Of a stretch of DNA of 37,853 nucleotides, positions 16,018-23,929 are shown piece by piece. The notes beneath the pieces are model-generated. The model was given only the letters and a program-made list of their open reading frames with translations. It was not told where the DNA came from and made no database searches. The translations under genes were made by a program, and so were the position numbers. Source of the stretch: Fibrobacter sp. (GTDB taxonomy: Bacteria > Fibrobacterota > Fibrobacteria > Fibrobacterales > Fibrobacteraceae); the NCBI GenBank assembly GCA_024398965.1, contig JAKSIF010000026.1, positions 1 through 37,853 of the forward strand, read 5' to 3'. Position 1 is the first letter of the stretch. Every line of letters begins with the position of its first letter.

Positions 16018-16884
16018 ATGAAGAAGCTTACTTTGTGCGCTGCAGCTCTGGTTGCTATTGTAATGACCGGCTGCGAAAAGACTGGCACCATCGAAGGTGT
16101 TGTTCTTGATCCGTTTACTGGCAAGGCTGTCGAAATGCCCACCGTTTGGATGGACTCTACCATCTACGGTACCCAGAACCCCAAGTACCCCTATAAGGGC
16201 GAACTCATGCAGGGTAAGTTCAAGTTCGAAAAGGTCCCCGTTGGCGAATATCGCATCAAGGCCCGTCGTTCCAAGTATGTGCTGGGTCAGCAGACTATTG
16301 CTACCACCGAAAAGGAACCGAACCTGAACGTGACTTTGTTCGAATATAGCGACCAGGTTAAGCCGGGTATGTACAAGACCGGTACCACCGAAGGTCCTGA
16401 AAAGATTGAAAATGAATGGGTAATCTGGTCCGCCACCTGTACCGACGCTTCTGTTGCCGGCTACCGTCTGGTGTTCCCGCAGGATCCCAACGCAGGCAAG
16501 GTTCCGGGTAAGGCCGACAAGAAGAAGGGCAAGAAGGATAAGGCTAAGGACAAAATCAAACTCGTTCCGCTGCCGGCACCTCGTGTCATGGACGGCAACC
16601 TTGACGTTCTCTACGTGAACGCAAGCTCCGTCACCTCTCCGCTGGTTGCTACCTCCTATCCTGCAGTTGAAGGTGCTGTTGCAGATCACTCCGACTGTAA
16701 GGGCTTTGGCGCCGACGAAAAGAACGGTCTCTTTGTAGACAAGGCTAAGGGCACTGCTCTTACTGTTGAATACAAGGCTGAAAACCTTTTCGAAATCAAG
16801 TCTAGCCTCCCCAAGGGCAAGCAGATCATCCAGCTGTCTCAGGACGGCAAGACTCTGCAGACTTACTACTTCGAAGTCAAGTAA
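16018..16884 (+). CDS. lipoprotein with carboxypeptidase-regulatory-like domain
   Basis: A 288-residue lipoprotein. The signal peptide ends in the lipobox MTGC with Cys19. Residues about 22-105 (GTIEGVVLDPFTGKAVEMP, FKFEKVPVGEYRIKARRSKY) match the beta-sandwich CarboxypepD_reg-like fold often found on outer-membrane and secreted proteins. A Lys-rich stretch (about 160-182) follows, then a C-terminal beta region with no recognised domain. AAGGAT precedes the ATG. The position between two terminators makes it a single-gene unit. Function unknown; an envelope location is inferred from the lipobox. Confidence 0.75.
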   Translation: MKKLTLCAAALVAIVMTGCEKTGTIEGVVLDPFTGKAVEMPTVWMDSTIYGTQNPKYPYKGELMQGKFKFEKVPVGEYRIKARRSKYVLGQQTIATTEKEPNLNVTLFEYSDQVKPGMYKTGTTEGPEKIENEWVIWSATCTDASVAGYRLVFPQDPNAGKVPGKADKKKGKKDKAKDKIKLVPLPAPRVMDGNLDVLYVNASSVTSPLVATSYPAVEGAVADHSDCKGFGADEKNGLFVDKAKGTALTVEYKAENLFEIKSSLPKGKQIIQLSQDGKTLQTYYFEVK

Positions 16885-16922
16885 GGCGAGTGTCGCAGAA
16901 TCGGCTTAGCTGAAAACTTTAA

Positions 16923-16955
16923 AAATCCCCGTAGCCATTTAGGTTACGGGGATTT
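16923..16955. terminator. bidirectional terminator between convergent genes
   Basis: A 14-bp stem (16923-16936 with 16942-16955, one G-U pair), loop ATTTA, with A and T tracts on the two sides, serves both the lipoprotein gene and the DUF2334 gene. Confidence 0.92.
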
Positions 16956-16957
16956 TT

Positions 16958-17686
16958 TTAAAGCTTGCTGTAGAGGGTTAGCATCCTGCCGCTGCCAAGC
17001 GCTGTGCGGATCAGGTGTTTTACGTGGGGCTTCAGCTCGGGGAAGTCCGTTGGATGCAACGCGATGCGTGGAAGCCCGAAGGGCATCTTCATGAAGATGT
17101 CGCCAAGATTTACCGTGGGATTGACCGTGAACTTGGGCATCCCCGCAAAACTGATGGCGGGAGATAGATAGCAGTTACCCTTAGGTGTGATGATTCTTGA
17201 ACGCCCCTCGTAGATCATGCCCGCGGCATTGACCTGGCGGGGTAGATACTTGTTGCTGTACCAGGTTGGGGGAACGAATGCTGCCGGAGGTTCTCCCTCG
17301 GCTTGTTCCTGAGTGAACATCAGGCTGTTCCAGGCGCTTAGCCCCTGCTGTAGCATGCGGCTGGATTCAAACTCGCTAAGGCCAGCGAATTCCGCTTCGT
17401 TGTGGGTTAGGGCCATGGATAGAAGCCCTCGGTAGCTGCGTCCTTGGCTAAATTCGGCCTTGTGCTTGAATCCGTGTAGGGCAAGCTCGAAGCCTTCCTT
17501 TTTTAGCTGAATCAGTGATTCTTGGAATTCGCTTATGCTGTCGCTATTGGCGCCTTCTGTGCTTGGGATGACCAAAACGCTGAACGGACGTCCTGCAAAA
17601 TCGCACAGTTCGTGCAAGATTGGGGTAACGTACTTGAAGTTCCGTACGCTGAAATCATGGAAGCATAGCAAAAACTTTCGATTCAT
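16958..17686 (-). CDS. DUF2334/polysaccharide-deacetylase-like protein
   Basis: A 242-residue protein resembling the DUF2334 branch of the NodB-like deacetylases: LLCFHDFS near the start (metal-binding His-Asp), ELALHGFKHK (about 71-80), AFVPPTWYSN (about 137-146), and ALHPTDF near the end. These blocks form the metal site that removes acetyl groups from sugars in related enzymes; the substrate is unknown. No signal peptide is seen. I chose the ATG at 17686; an in-frame TTG at 17695 is less likely. No ribosome binding site is obvious. The 179-bp gap to the divergent gene at 17866 is AT-rich and holds a small palindrome CTACATGTTGTAG at 17801-17813. Confidence 0.78.
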   Translation of the reverse strand: MNRKFLLCFHDFSVRNFKYVTPILHELCDFAGRPFSVLVIPSTEGANSDSISEFQESLIQLKKEGFELALHGFKHKAEFSQGRSYRGLLSMALTHNEAEFAGLSEFESSRMLQQGLSAWNSLMFTQEQAEGEPPAAFVPPTWYSNKYLPRQVNAAGMIYEGRSRIITPKGNCYLSPAISFAGMPKFTVNPTVNLGDIFMKMPFGLPRIALHPTDFPELKPHVKHLIRTALGSGRMLTLYSKL

Positions 17687-17865
17687 ATTTTGCAAGATAG
17701 TTTTTTTGCGGCGAAACCATGGGCCGTGGCCTGTGATTATGGTGAGAAAATCGCTCTCAGTAAAATTGAAAATTTATCCACAAAATTATTACGAAATAAC
17801 CTACATGTTGTAGTAAAATTGTATTATATTTTAGTTCAAATTAACAATGTAAAAAAGGATTTCAT

Positions 17866-19047
17866 ATGAATAAGTTTGAAAAGATTGCCCTGGGTTCCGC
17901 TCTCGTGGCTTCCTTTGGTCTCGTTGCTTGCGGCGACGATTCTAGCAGCGGTGCAGGTTCTTTTGATGATTCCAAGTCTTGTAAGGTCATTGACGACGGC
18001 AAGACCATCGGCTTTGAATACAGTATGTATGGCGTTGGTATAAAGGAAACCATGACCTTCAATAAGGATGGCTCCATCACCGAATACTTCAAGGAATCTT
18101 TGGGAAGTGGTATTTCCAAGGCAGAGCTTGAACTTGCTTGCAAGAAAGTCAAGGAAGATATGGATGGCGAAGAGTTTGATTCCTTCAAGTGCGGTGATGG
18201 CGTTATTGAATACAAGGCTACTGAAAAGGATGCTGACGTTAGTAAGGAAGCCATGGAGATGGCTCGCTTTTACGCACAGTCTGAATGCGCCATGTTCAAT
18301 GGCGAAGATCTGCCTGAAATGCCGGGCTTCTCTAGCGGTGATGATGACGATGAAGATGATGACGATGATGACAAGAAGCTGCCGGGTTCCAGTTCTAAGG
18401 AAGATTGTAGCTTTAAGATGGACAGTGACACATGGAGCTATGGCTACTATAACATTGGCTTAGGTGGTGACATGACCAAGACTTACACCATCTCCGGTAA
18501 TGAATACAAGATTCTCTACACTTATAAGGGTGAAAGCTTGGATGCCCAGTCTACCTCCGGCAAGTTTTCTGATTCCTATACTCGTAAGGATATGTTCAAT
18601 GAAGCTCAGGATCACTGCTTGACGGTGAATGGCCTGAAGGATAGTTCTGACGACGAAGATGATGACGACGATTATGAATCCCCTGTAGGTTCCGATGATG
18701 ACGATGATTCTGAAGAGCCGGCTATAGACGATCCGGATAGCCCGCTGGAATCGTCAGACTATACCTGCGATATCCCTGAAGATGGCGACAAGTGGGTTAT
18801 TTCCTACAAGAATGAAGACATGGTAACCGAAACCGTGTATACGTTTGAAGGCAAGACCATGTTAACGAGCATTAGAGTGATCTCTCCTGTGAGCGATTGC
18901 TCCATGTACGAAGATGCAAAGCCTACTGACGGCTCTACATATTCTTGTAAGGATGGCATGCTGACCAAAACGTTTGTCGCTGAAGAAACGGAAGATGTTG
19001 ATAAGGCTTTCCAGTACAAGATTGTTAAGGCAACCTGTGCAGGCTAA
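17866..19047 (+). CDS. three-repeat lipoprotein with Asp-rich linkers
   Basis: A 393-residue lipoprotein with lipobox LVAC (Cys22) followed by an acidic-serine stretch. Three related modules follow, at about 38-140, 180-255 and 300-392. Each starts with a Cys, has an aromatic strand such as SDTWSYGYY or GDKWVISYKN, a Thr-rich strand (KTYTISGNEYKI, ETVYTFEGKTML) and a second Cys. They are joined by runs of Asp and Glu (about 155-170, 265-300). Such lipoproteins with DSSSG and Asp-rich tracts are common in Fibrobacter. Function unknown; an outer-surface location is inferred. AAGGAT is a good ribosome binding site. Confidence 0.75.
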   Translation: MNKFEKIALGSALVASFGLVACGDDSSSGAGSFDDSKSCKVIDDGKTIGFEYSMYGVGIKETMTFNKDGSITEYFKESLGSGISKAELELACKKVKEDMDGEEFDSFKCGDGVIEYKATEKDADVSKEAMEMARFYAQSECAMFNGEDLPEMPGFSSGDDDDEDDDDDDKKLPGSSSKEDCSFKMDSDTWSYGYYNIGLGGDMTKTYTISGNEYKILYTYKGESLDAQSTSGKFSDSYTRKDMFNEAQDHCLTVNGLKDSSDDEDDDDDYESPVGSDDDDDSEEPAIDDPDSPLESSDYTCDIPEDGDKWVISYKNEDMVTETVYTFEGKTMLTSIRVISPVSDCSMYEDAKPTDGSTYSCKDGMLTKTFVAEETEDVDKAFQYKIVKATCAG

Positions 19048-19067
19048 TTAAATAATTCCTTGTTGAA

Positions 19068-19097
19068 AGTCCCTGCGGTTTTCCGTAGGGGCTTTTT
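19068..19097 (+). terminator. rho-independent terminator after Asp-rich lipoprotein gene
   Basis: An 11-bp stem (19068-19078 with 19083-19093, two G-U pairs), loop TTTT, then a T tract. Confidence 0.85.
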
Positions 19098-19127
19098 GTT
19101 TTAGACAAACTTTCTATATTTCATTCT

Positions 19128-19979
19128 ATGATTGAATCTATTATTTTGGGCCTGTTGCAGGGCCTCGCAGAATTTCTCCCCATTTCCAGTTCCGGCCATC
19201 TTGTTCTCGGCGAAAAGCTCTTGAACATGAAGGAAGCGGGCATGTTCTTCGACATCATGCTCCACGCAGGAACTTTGCTTTCCATCTTCGTCGTGTTCCG
19301 CAAGAAACTTGTGGACATGATTGTAGGCTGCATCCGCCGCGATCCGGTCCAGCTGAAGGAAGCAGGCTACATCGTGCTGGCCTCCATTCCCACGGCCATC
19401 ATTGGCATCGGCTTCAAGAAACCTCTGGAAAGCCTGTTCGAAAATCCCAAGGCCGTCTGCTGCGCCATGCTGTTTACCGCCACCTTGCTGTTCGTTTCCC
19501 AGTGGGGCAAGACCGGCAGCAAGCATCCGGATAACGAAGGCGTCAAGATGAACTGGTGGCGCGCTCTGGTGACGGGCGTTGTGCAGGGTATCGCCTGTAT
19601 CCCGGGCATCAGCCGTAGCGGTTCTACTATCAGCGGCATGATCTTTTTGGGCGTTAACCGCAAGTACGCCGGCGAATTCAGCTTCCTCATGAGCATTCCC
19701 GCCGTCGGTGGCGCCGCCCTCCTGGATTGCATCAAGTGGATCAAGTGCCAGAATCCCGAAACCGTTGCACGTTACGCCATCGAAAAGCCCGAAAAGGCTT
19801 TGGCCTGCGCCGACGCTTCGGGCTTTACTCCGGAACTTCTGGTGGGCATGATCGTCGCCTTCATCTTCGGCATTATCGCGTTGAAGTGGCTCATGGCCTT
19901 CGTGCAGAAGGGTAAGTTCCACTACTTCAGCTACTACCTGTGGGTTGCTGGTATTCTGGGCCTGATTTTTATTAAGTAG
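19128..19979 (+). CDS. uppP: undecaprenyl-diphosphatase
   Basis: A 283-residue inner-membrane enzyme of the BacA/UppP family, which dephosphorylates undecaprenyl diphosphate to recycle the lipid carrier for peptidoglycan and other envelope polymers. The two signature regions are present: LQGLAEFLPISSSGHLVLG (about 9-27) and ACIPGISRSGSTISGM (about 156-171), along with many hydrophobic segments. Length is normal. No clear ribosome binding site precedes the ATG, which lies about 30 bp after the previous terminator. Loss or high dose of the family changes bacitracin tolerance in other bacteria. Confidence 0.95.
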   Translation: MIESIILGLLQGLAEFLPISSSGHLVLGEKLLNMKEAGMFFDIMLHAGTLLSIFVVFRKKLVDMIVGCIRRDPVQLKEAGYIVLASIPTAIIGIGFKKPLESLFENPKAVCCAMLFTATLLFVSQWGKTGSKHPDNEGVKMNWWRALVTGVVQGIACIPGISRSGSTISGMIFLGVNRKYAGEFSFLMSIPAVGGAALLDCIKWIKCQNPETVARYAIEKPEKALACADASGFTPELLVGMIVAFIFGIIALKWLMAFVQKGKFHYFSYYLWVAGILGLIFIK

Positions 19980-20011
19980 GTTCGAGGCTCGAGGGCCGAG
20001 GTTTTAGTGAA

Positions 20012-20046
20012 AAGGCTGCCATGAAAATGGCGGTCTTTTTTTTTTG
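20012..20046 (+). terminator. rho-independent terminator after uppP
   Basis: An 11-bp stem (20012-20022 with 20027-20037, two G-U pairs), GAAA tetraloop, followed by about ten T. Confidence 0.92.
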
Positions 20047-20061
20047 TGATGAAAACAGAAT

Positions 20062-20120
20062 TAGTCAAAATTCGTACAGAAAATCAAAAAATATTTGATT
20101 ATCTGTACTGAAATTGACTA
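20062..20120. promoter_or_regulatory. 59-bp double dyad, likely AbiEi operator
   Basis: Outer arms 20062-20080 and 20102-20120 match at 15 of 19 positions as reverse complements, including perfect TAGTCAA and GTACAGA blocks. Inner arms AATCAAA (20082-20088) and TTTGATT (20094-20100) are perfect. Both pairs are centred on 20091. The dyad covers the likely promoter of the toxin-antitoxin pair. AbiEi antitoxins are known to bind paired inverted repeats in their own promoter, so autoregulation is likely. Confidence 0.72.
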
Positions 20121-20124
20121 TATT
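20095..20124 (+). promoter_or_regulatory. candidate promoter of the AbiE-type operon
   Basis: TTGATT (20095-20100), 18 bp, TATATT (20119-20124). The elements lie inside and at the edge of the dyad, so a bound repressor would block them. Confidence 0.5.
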
Positions 20125-20142
20125 TAATGCACGGAAGTCAGT

Positions 20143-20760
20143 ATGGATTTGAAAAACTTCAAAAATATTCCTGTGGATGTTGCTGCGTTGGAGGGGTGCT
20201 TTCCCGAGCATAAGGCTCTGAATGGCAAATTGTCCGCTCTCGAAAAGAGCGGTGAACTGATTCGCCTTAAAAAGGGCCTGTATGTGGTCGCTCCCGAAGT
20301 CAGCGGGGTTCTGATAGATTTGAATTTGGTTGCGAATCATATCTATGGTCCGTCCTATGTTTCTATGGAAACTGCCCTTGCATATTACGGACTTATTCCG
20401 GAGCGAGTGTATCAGGTAAAGTCTATGACCTTGAAACATTCCCGCTATTTTGAAAACTCGTTGGCAAATTTCTTGTACACGCAGGCCGCTCCAGAGTACT
20501 ATTCCATTGGCTTGAATGTTGTGGTCAAGGATGGTTACGGCTTTTTGATGGCTTCTCCAGAAAAGGCTTTGTGCGATTTGATTGTGAGTACGCCCAATCT
20601 TCATCCGCGCTTTAAAAGCGCCATGTACGAATTTTTGGAATCCTATTTGCGATTGGATATGGATGCGTTCTTCAAGATGGATGTTTCTGTAATCAATCAG
20701 GTTTTAACCTGCTGCAAAAAGAAGCAGGATGTGGATTTGTTAAGGAGGATGCTTGAATGA
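20143..20760 (+). CDS. AbiEi-family antitoxin / transcriptional regulator
   Basis: A 205-residue protein with an N-terminal winged-helix region (about 20-55: LNGKLSALEKSGELIRLKKG, LYVV) and the AbiEi-type middle block GPSYVSMETALAYYGLIPE (about 69-87) and ASPEKALCDLI (about 140-150). Members neutralise the AbiEii nucleotidyltransferase toxin without a known direct complex (type IV) and repress their own operon. GGAAG lies upstream of the ATG. The stop overlaps the toxin start by 4 bases (ATGA), as expected for a coupled pair. It sits behind the 59-bp dyad. Confidence 0.82.
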   Translation: MDLKNFKNIPVDVAALEGCFPEHKALNGKLSALEKSGELIRLKKGLYVVAPEVSGVLIDLNLVANHIYGPSYVSMETALAYYGLIPERVYQVKSMTLKHSRYFENSLANFLYTQAAPEYYSIGLNVVVKDGYGFLMASPEKALCDLIVSTPNLHPRFKSAMYEFLESYLRLDMDAFFKMDVSVINQVLTCCKKKQDVDLLRRMLE

Positions 20761-21578
20761 CAATTTTTGAACAGATGGTTCAGGGCTATGCAATCAATTC
20801 TGAAAATGATCGTCGTAACGCCGAGTACGAAGTCATGCAACAGATTGCACTAGCTGGATTGCAACGCGGAGGCTTTTTTGAAAAAGCAGCCTTCTACGGA
20901 GGAACTTGTCTTCGCGTATTTCACGGGCTGGAACGATTTAGTGAAGACATGGATTTTTCCTTGGTGAATAAGGACGATGATTTCCATTTTGAAGATTATT
21001 TCCCTAGCATAGTGAATGAATTCAAGTCTGCCGGGCTTGATGTAGTAATTGTCAAAAAGCAAAAGAAGAATTTTGGAAAGGTTGAATCGGCCTTCTTGAA
21101 GGAAGATACCTCGGTTTATGATTTGAAGTTCAAGTCTACGAAGGGTATCAAGATTAAAATTGAAGTTGACTCGGACCCTCCCTTGAATTTCGAAACGGAA
21201 TCAAGAATCTCGCTGATGCCCTTCTCCTTTGCAACTCGCTGCTTTACTCTGCCTTGCCTTTTTGCTGGCAAGATGCATGCTCTGATTTTTAGAAATTGGA
21301 AGCAGCGCGTCAAGGGCCGTGACTGGTATGATTTTGAGTGGTATGTCAGAAAGGGTGTCGTCCTGGATTTCTCTCATTTTCAAACAAGGTGCAACGAGTT
21401 TTCCAAGGTTGAGATGGATAAGGAACTTTTTTCCAAAATGCTTAAGGAAAAGTTAGCTACCACCGATATTAAGATGGTAAAGGCCGATGTTTTGCCTTTT
21501 GTAAAGGATCCCAAGTCGTTGGATATTTGGACTAACGATTACTTTGTCCAGTTGGCGGATATGGTGAAGCTTAGGTGA
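20757..21578 (+). CDS. AbiEii/AbiGii-family nucleotidyltransferase toxin
   Basis: A 273-residue nucleotidyltransferase-fold protein. The catalytic signature is GGTCLRVFHG (about 48-57) followed by RFSEDMDFSL (about 60-69), whose acids bind metal. A downstream basic block, RNWKQRVKGRDWYDFEWYV (about 179-197), is also family-typical. AbiEii proteins act as toxins, in some systems by modifying tRNA, and can give phage resistance by abortive infection. The target here is unknown. The ATGA overlap with the antitoxin gene supports joint expression. There is no terminator downstream; the sigma-54-like motif starts 5 bp after the stop. Confidence 0.85.
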   Translation: MTIFEQMVQGYAINSENDRRNAEYEVMQQIALAGLQRGGFFEKAAFYGGTCLRVFHGLERFSEDMDFSLVNKDDDFHFEDYFPSIVNEFKSAGLDVVIVKKQKKNFGKVESAFLKEDTSVYDLKFKSTKGIKIKIEVDSDPPLNFETESRISLMPFSFATRCFTLPCLFAGKMHALIFRNWKQRVKGRDWYDFEWYVRKGVVLDFSHFQTRCNEFSKVEMDKELFSKMLKEKLATTDIKMVKADVLPFVKDPKSLDIWTNDYFVQLADMVKLR

Positions 21579-21582
21579 ACTT

Positions 21583-21598
21583 TGGCACGGTTCTTGCA
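21583..21598 (+). promoter_or_regulatory. sigma-54 (RpoN) type promoter motif upstream of htpG
   Basis: TGGCACGGTTCTTGCA (21583-21598) matches the -24/-12 consensus, with GG (21584-21585) and GC (21596-21597) exactly 10 bases apart. The only plus-strand gene downstream is htpG, 200 bp away. A long leader with small hairpins (GCGCGTAGCGCG, GGGCGTAGCCC) lies between. Confidence 0.65.
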
Positions 21599-21800
21599 AT
21601 TATACCTGCGAAAACAAGGGAAAACCACCGGTTTGTTTCATTTTGAAACTTTGAAACGCTCGGTAATGTTTGAAATTTTAACAACAAGAAGGAATGACGG
21701 ACCTCTCGATTCTTTATATGGCGCGTAGCGCGTGACTATAATCTTTCGTCTCTCGTCTGTAGGGCGTAGCCCGTTCTTTCGTCTAAACTGGAGATATAAA

Positions 21801-23684
21801 ATGGCAACTGAAAAAATGGAGTTCCAGACCGAAGTTCGCGACATGCTGAACCTCATGATCAACTCTCTTTATAGCAACAAGGAAATCTTCCTCCGCGAAC
21901 TGGTTTCCAACGCTGCTGACGCATTGGACAAGCGTCGTTTCCTTTCTCTCTCTAACGCAGATTTGCTGCCCCAGGGCACCCAGCTCCGCATCGATATCGA
22001 TGTGAACAAGGATCAGAAGAAGCTGACCATTACCGATAACGGTATCGGCATGAACAAGGAAGACTTGATCAACTGCCTGGGTACCATCGCCCGTTCCGGC
22101 ACCAAGAATTTTATCAAGAACCTGAAGGACGCCGACAAGGCAAGCGTCGATCTTATCGGTCAGTTCGGTGTGGGTTTCTACTCCATCTTCATGGTGGCAA
22201 AGAAGGTTGAAGTCCTGACCCTCAAGGCTGGCGAAACCCAGGGCTACCTGTGGGCTTCCGAAGGCACCGGCGAATTTGAAATTTCCGAATGCCCCCGCAA
22301 CGAAGTGGGTACCAAGATTACTCTGTACCTGAAGGACGACGAAGATTCCGAAGACTTCACCAGCGAATGGCGCATCAAGGATATCATCAAGAAGTACAGC
22401 GGTTTCGTAAACTACGGCATTTACTTCCATCCGGAGCCCACCAAGAACGACAAGGGCGAATTGGAAGTCAAGGACGAAGAAAAGCTGAACGACAAGACCG
22501 CTCTTTGGCGCCAGTCCGAAAAGGACGTGAAGGAAGAAGAGTACAAGGAATTCTACAACGTGATTTGCCACGACGGTGGCGAACCTGCCTGCTGGAGCCA
22601 CAGCCACGCCGAAGGTTCCCTGGAATTCTGGAACCTGGTGTACATTCCTTCCAAGGCTCCCTACAACATTTGGCAGAACGACGCTTTGCACGGCCTGAAG
22701 CTCTATGTGAAGAAGACCTTCATCATGGACGACTGCAAGGACTTGCTTCCGCCTTGGCTCCGCTTTGTCCGCGGCGTGGTGGAATCCGAAGACTTGCCGC
22801 TGAACGTAAGCCGCGAAATTCTGCAGTCCAACAAGATCGTGACCAACATCCGTAAGCACGTCATCAAGAAAACTCTGGAAGCCTTGCAGAACATGTCCAA
22901 GGACGAAGAAAAGTACACTGCCTGGTGGAAGGAGCTGGGCATGGTCCTTAAGGAAGGCTTCTACATGAACTGGGAACATCTTGATGAATTGAAGAAGCTG
23001 ATTCGCTTCGAAAGCACCAAGACCGAAGAAGGCAAGCTGGTAAGCCTGGAACAGTATGTGGAACGTATGCCCGAAGGCCAGAAGGAAATCTACTACCTCA
23101 TTGGCGACAAGAATGCGGTAAAGTCCAACCCCATGCTGGAAGCCTTCAAGGCCAAGGGCTACGAAGTGCTTCTCATGAGCGACGGTATCGACGAATTCAT
23201 GATGTCTTCTCTCACCGAATTCGGCGACAAGAAGTTCCACGACATCTCCCGCGGTGACGTTGACTTCGAAAAGACCGAAGACGAAAAGAAGGCTGAAGAA
23301 GCCAACAAGGGTATCTTCAAGGGCCTCTGCGAAAACCTCCAGAAGGTTCTGGACGAAGACATCAAGGAAGTCCGCGTGTCCAGCCGCCTGAAGGATAGCC
23401 CCTGCTGCCTCGTGACCAGCGACGATGCCATGAGCGCTCAGATGGAACGTATGATGAAGGCCATGGGCCAGGCTAACGTGCCAAAGTCCAAGCGCATTCT
23501 CGAAATCAACCCCACGCACCCCATCTGCGAAATGCTGAAGGCCAAGGCAGAAGCTAAGGAAGATCTGGGTGACTGGCCCAAGGCTCTCTACGGTCAGGCT
23601 CTGCTTGCCGAAGGTAGCCCGCTGCCTAACCCGGCTGAGTATGTAGCAGCAATTACAAAGCTGCTGACCGCTGCAGCAAAATAA
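21801..23684 (+). CDS. htpG: molecular chaperone HtpG (Hsp90)
   Basis: A 627-residue bacterial Hsp90 that uses ATP to open and close around client proteins in the cytosol. The N-terminal GHKL ATPase shows LVSNAADALDKRR (about 33-45), the metal-site DNGIGM, GTIARSGTKNF, and the lid GQFGVGFYS. The middle domain has NVSREILQSN and the C-terminal dimerisation domain follows. Codons upstream from 21732 are open but not part of the gene: the ATG at 21801 has a GGAG site and starts the standard family N-terminus. A sigma-54-like motif upstream suggests RpoN-dependent control, unlike the usual heat-shock promoters. Confidence 0.96.
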   Translation: MATEKMEFQTEVRDMLNLMINSLYSNKEIFLRELVSNAADALDKRRFLSLSNADLLPQGTQLRIDIDVNKDQKKLTITDNGIGMNKEDLINCLGTIARSGTKNFIKNLKDADKASVDLIGQFGVGFYSIFMVAKKVEVLTLKAGETQGYLWASEGTGEFEISECPRNEVGTKITLYLKDDEDSEDFTSEWRIKDIIKKYSGFVNYGIYFHPEPTKNDKGELEVKDEEKLNDKTALWRQSEKDVKEEEYKEFYNVICHDGGEPACWSHSHAEGSLEFWNLVYIPSKAPYNIWQNDALHGLKLYVKKTFIMDDCKDLLPPWLRFVRGVVESEDLPLNVSREILQSNKIVTNIRKHVIKKTLEALQNMSKDEEKYTAWWKELGMVLKEGFYMNWEHLDELKKLIRFESTKTEEGKLVSLEQYVERMPEGQKEIYYLIGDKNAVKSNPMLEAFKAKGYEVLLMSDGIDEFMMSSLTEFGDKKFHDISRGDVDFEKTEDEKKAEEANKGIFKGLCENLQKVLDEDIKEVRVSSRLKDSPCCLVTSDDAMSAQMERMMKAMGQANVPKSKRILEINPTHPICEMLKAKAEAKEDLGDWPKALYGQALLAEGSPLPNPAEYVAAITKLLTAAAK

Positions 23685-23848
23685 GACCGTTCGGCCCTAA
23701 GCTCGGGAGATGAGCCTACGAATGGTCCTCACTCCCACCTAAAGGTCGCCATGTCCACATAAGCGCTGAGGCGCTAAGTGGCCAAAGGTCGCCTGCGGCG
23801 GCTCATAAAGATGAGTCGCCTACGGCTCACGGTAAGACCGTTCGGCCC
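23682..23848. repeat. 16-bp direct repeat flanking a 135-bp intergenic segment
   Basis: TAAGACCGTTCGGCCC occurs at 23682-23697, where it includes the htpG stop codon, and again at 23833-23848. The segment between holds short GC-rich inverted words (GCGCTGAGGCGC, CGCCTGCGGCGG) and no gene. Confidence 0.7.
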
Positions 23849-23858
23849 GATGAAATCA

Positions 23859-23891
23859 AAAAACTCCTGCGATGTCCTCGCAGGAGTTTTT
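23859..23891. terminator. bidirectional terminator between htpG and the M23 peptidase gene
   Basis: A perfect 14-bp stem (23859-23872 with 23878-23891), loop TGTCC, with A and T tracts for both strands. Confidence 0.93.
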
Positions 23892-23929
23892 CATTACCGT
23901 GATCTTGTTCTTTGTCGGAGCGTTTCGTG

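Noticed and set aside
17801-17813. CTACATGTTGTAG palindrome between divergent genes as an operator
   Set aside because: A short 5-base-arm dyad in AT-rich DNA with no well-spaced promoter boxes nearby; too weak to call.
21783-23519. 578-codon open frame on the minus strand within htpG
   Set aside because: A product of the biased codon use of htpG on the other strand; composition and lack of start signals argue against a gene.
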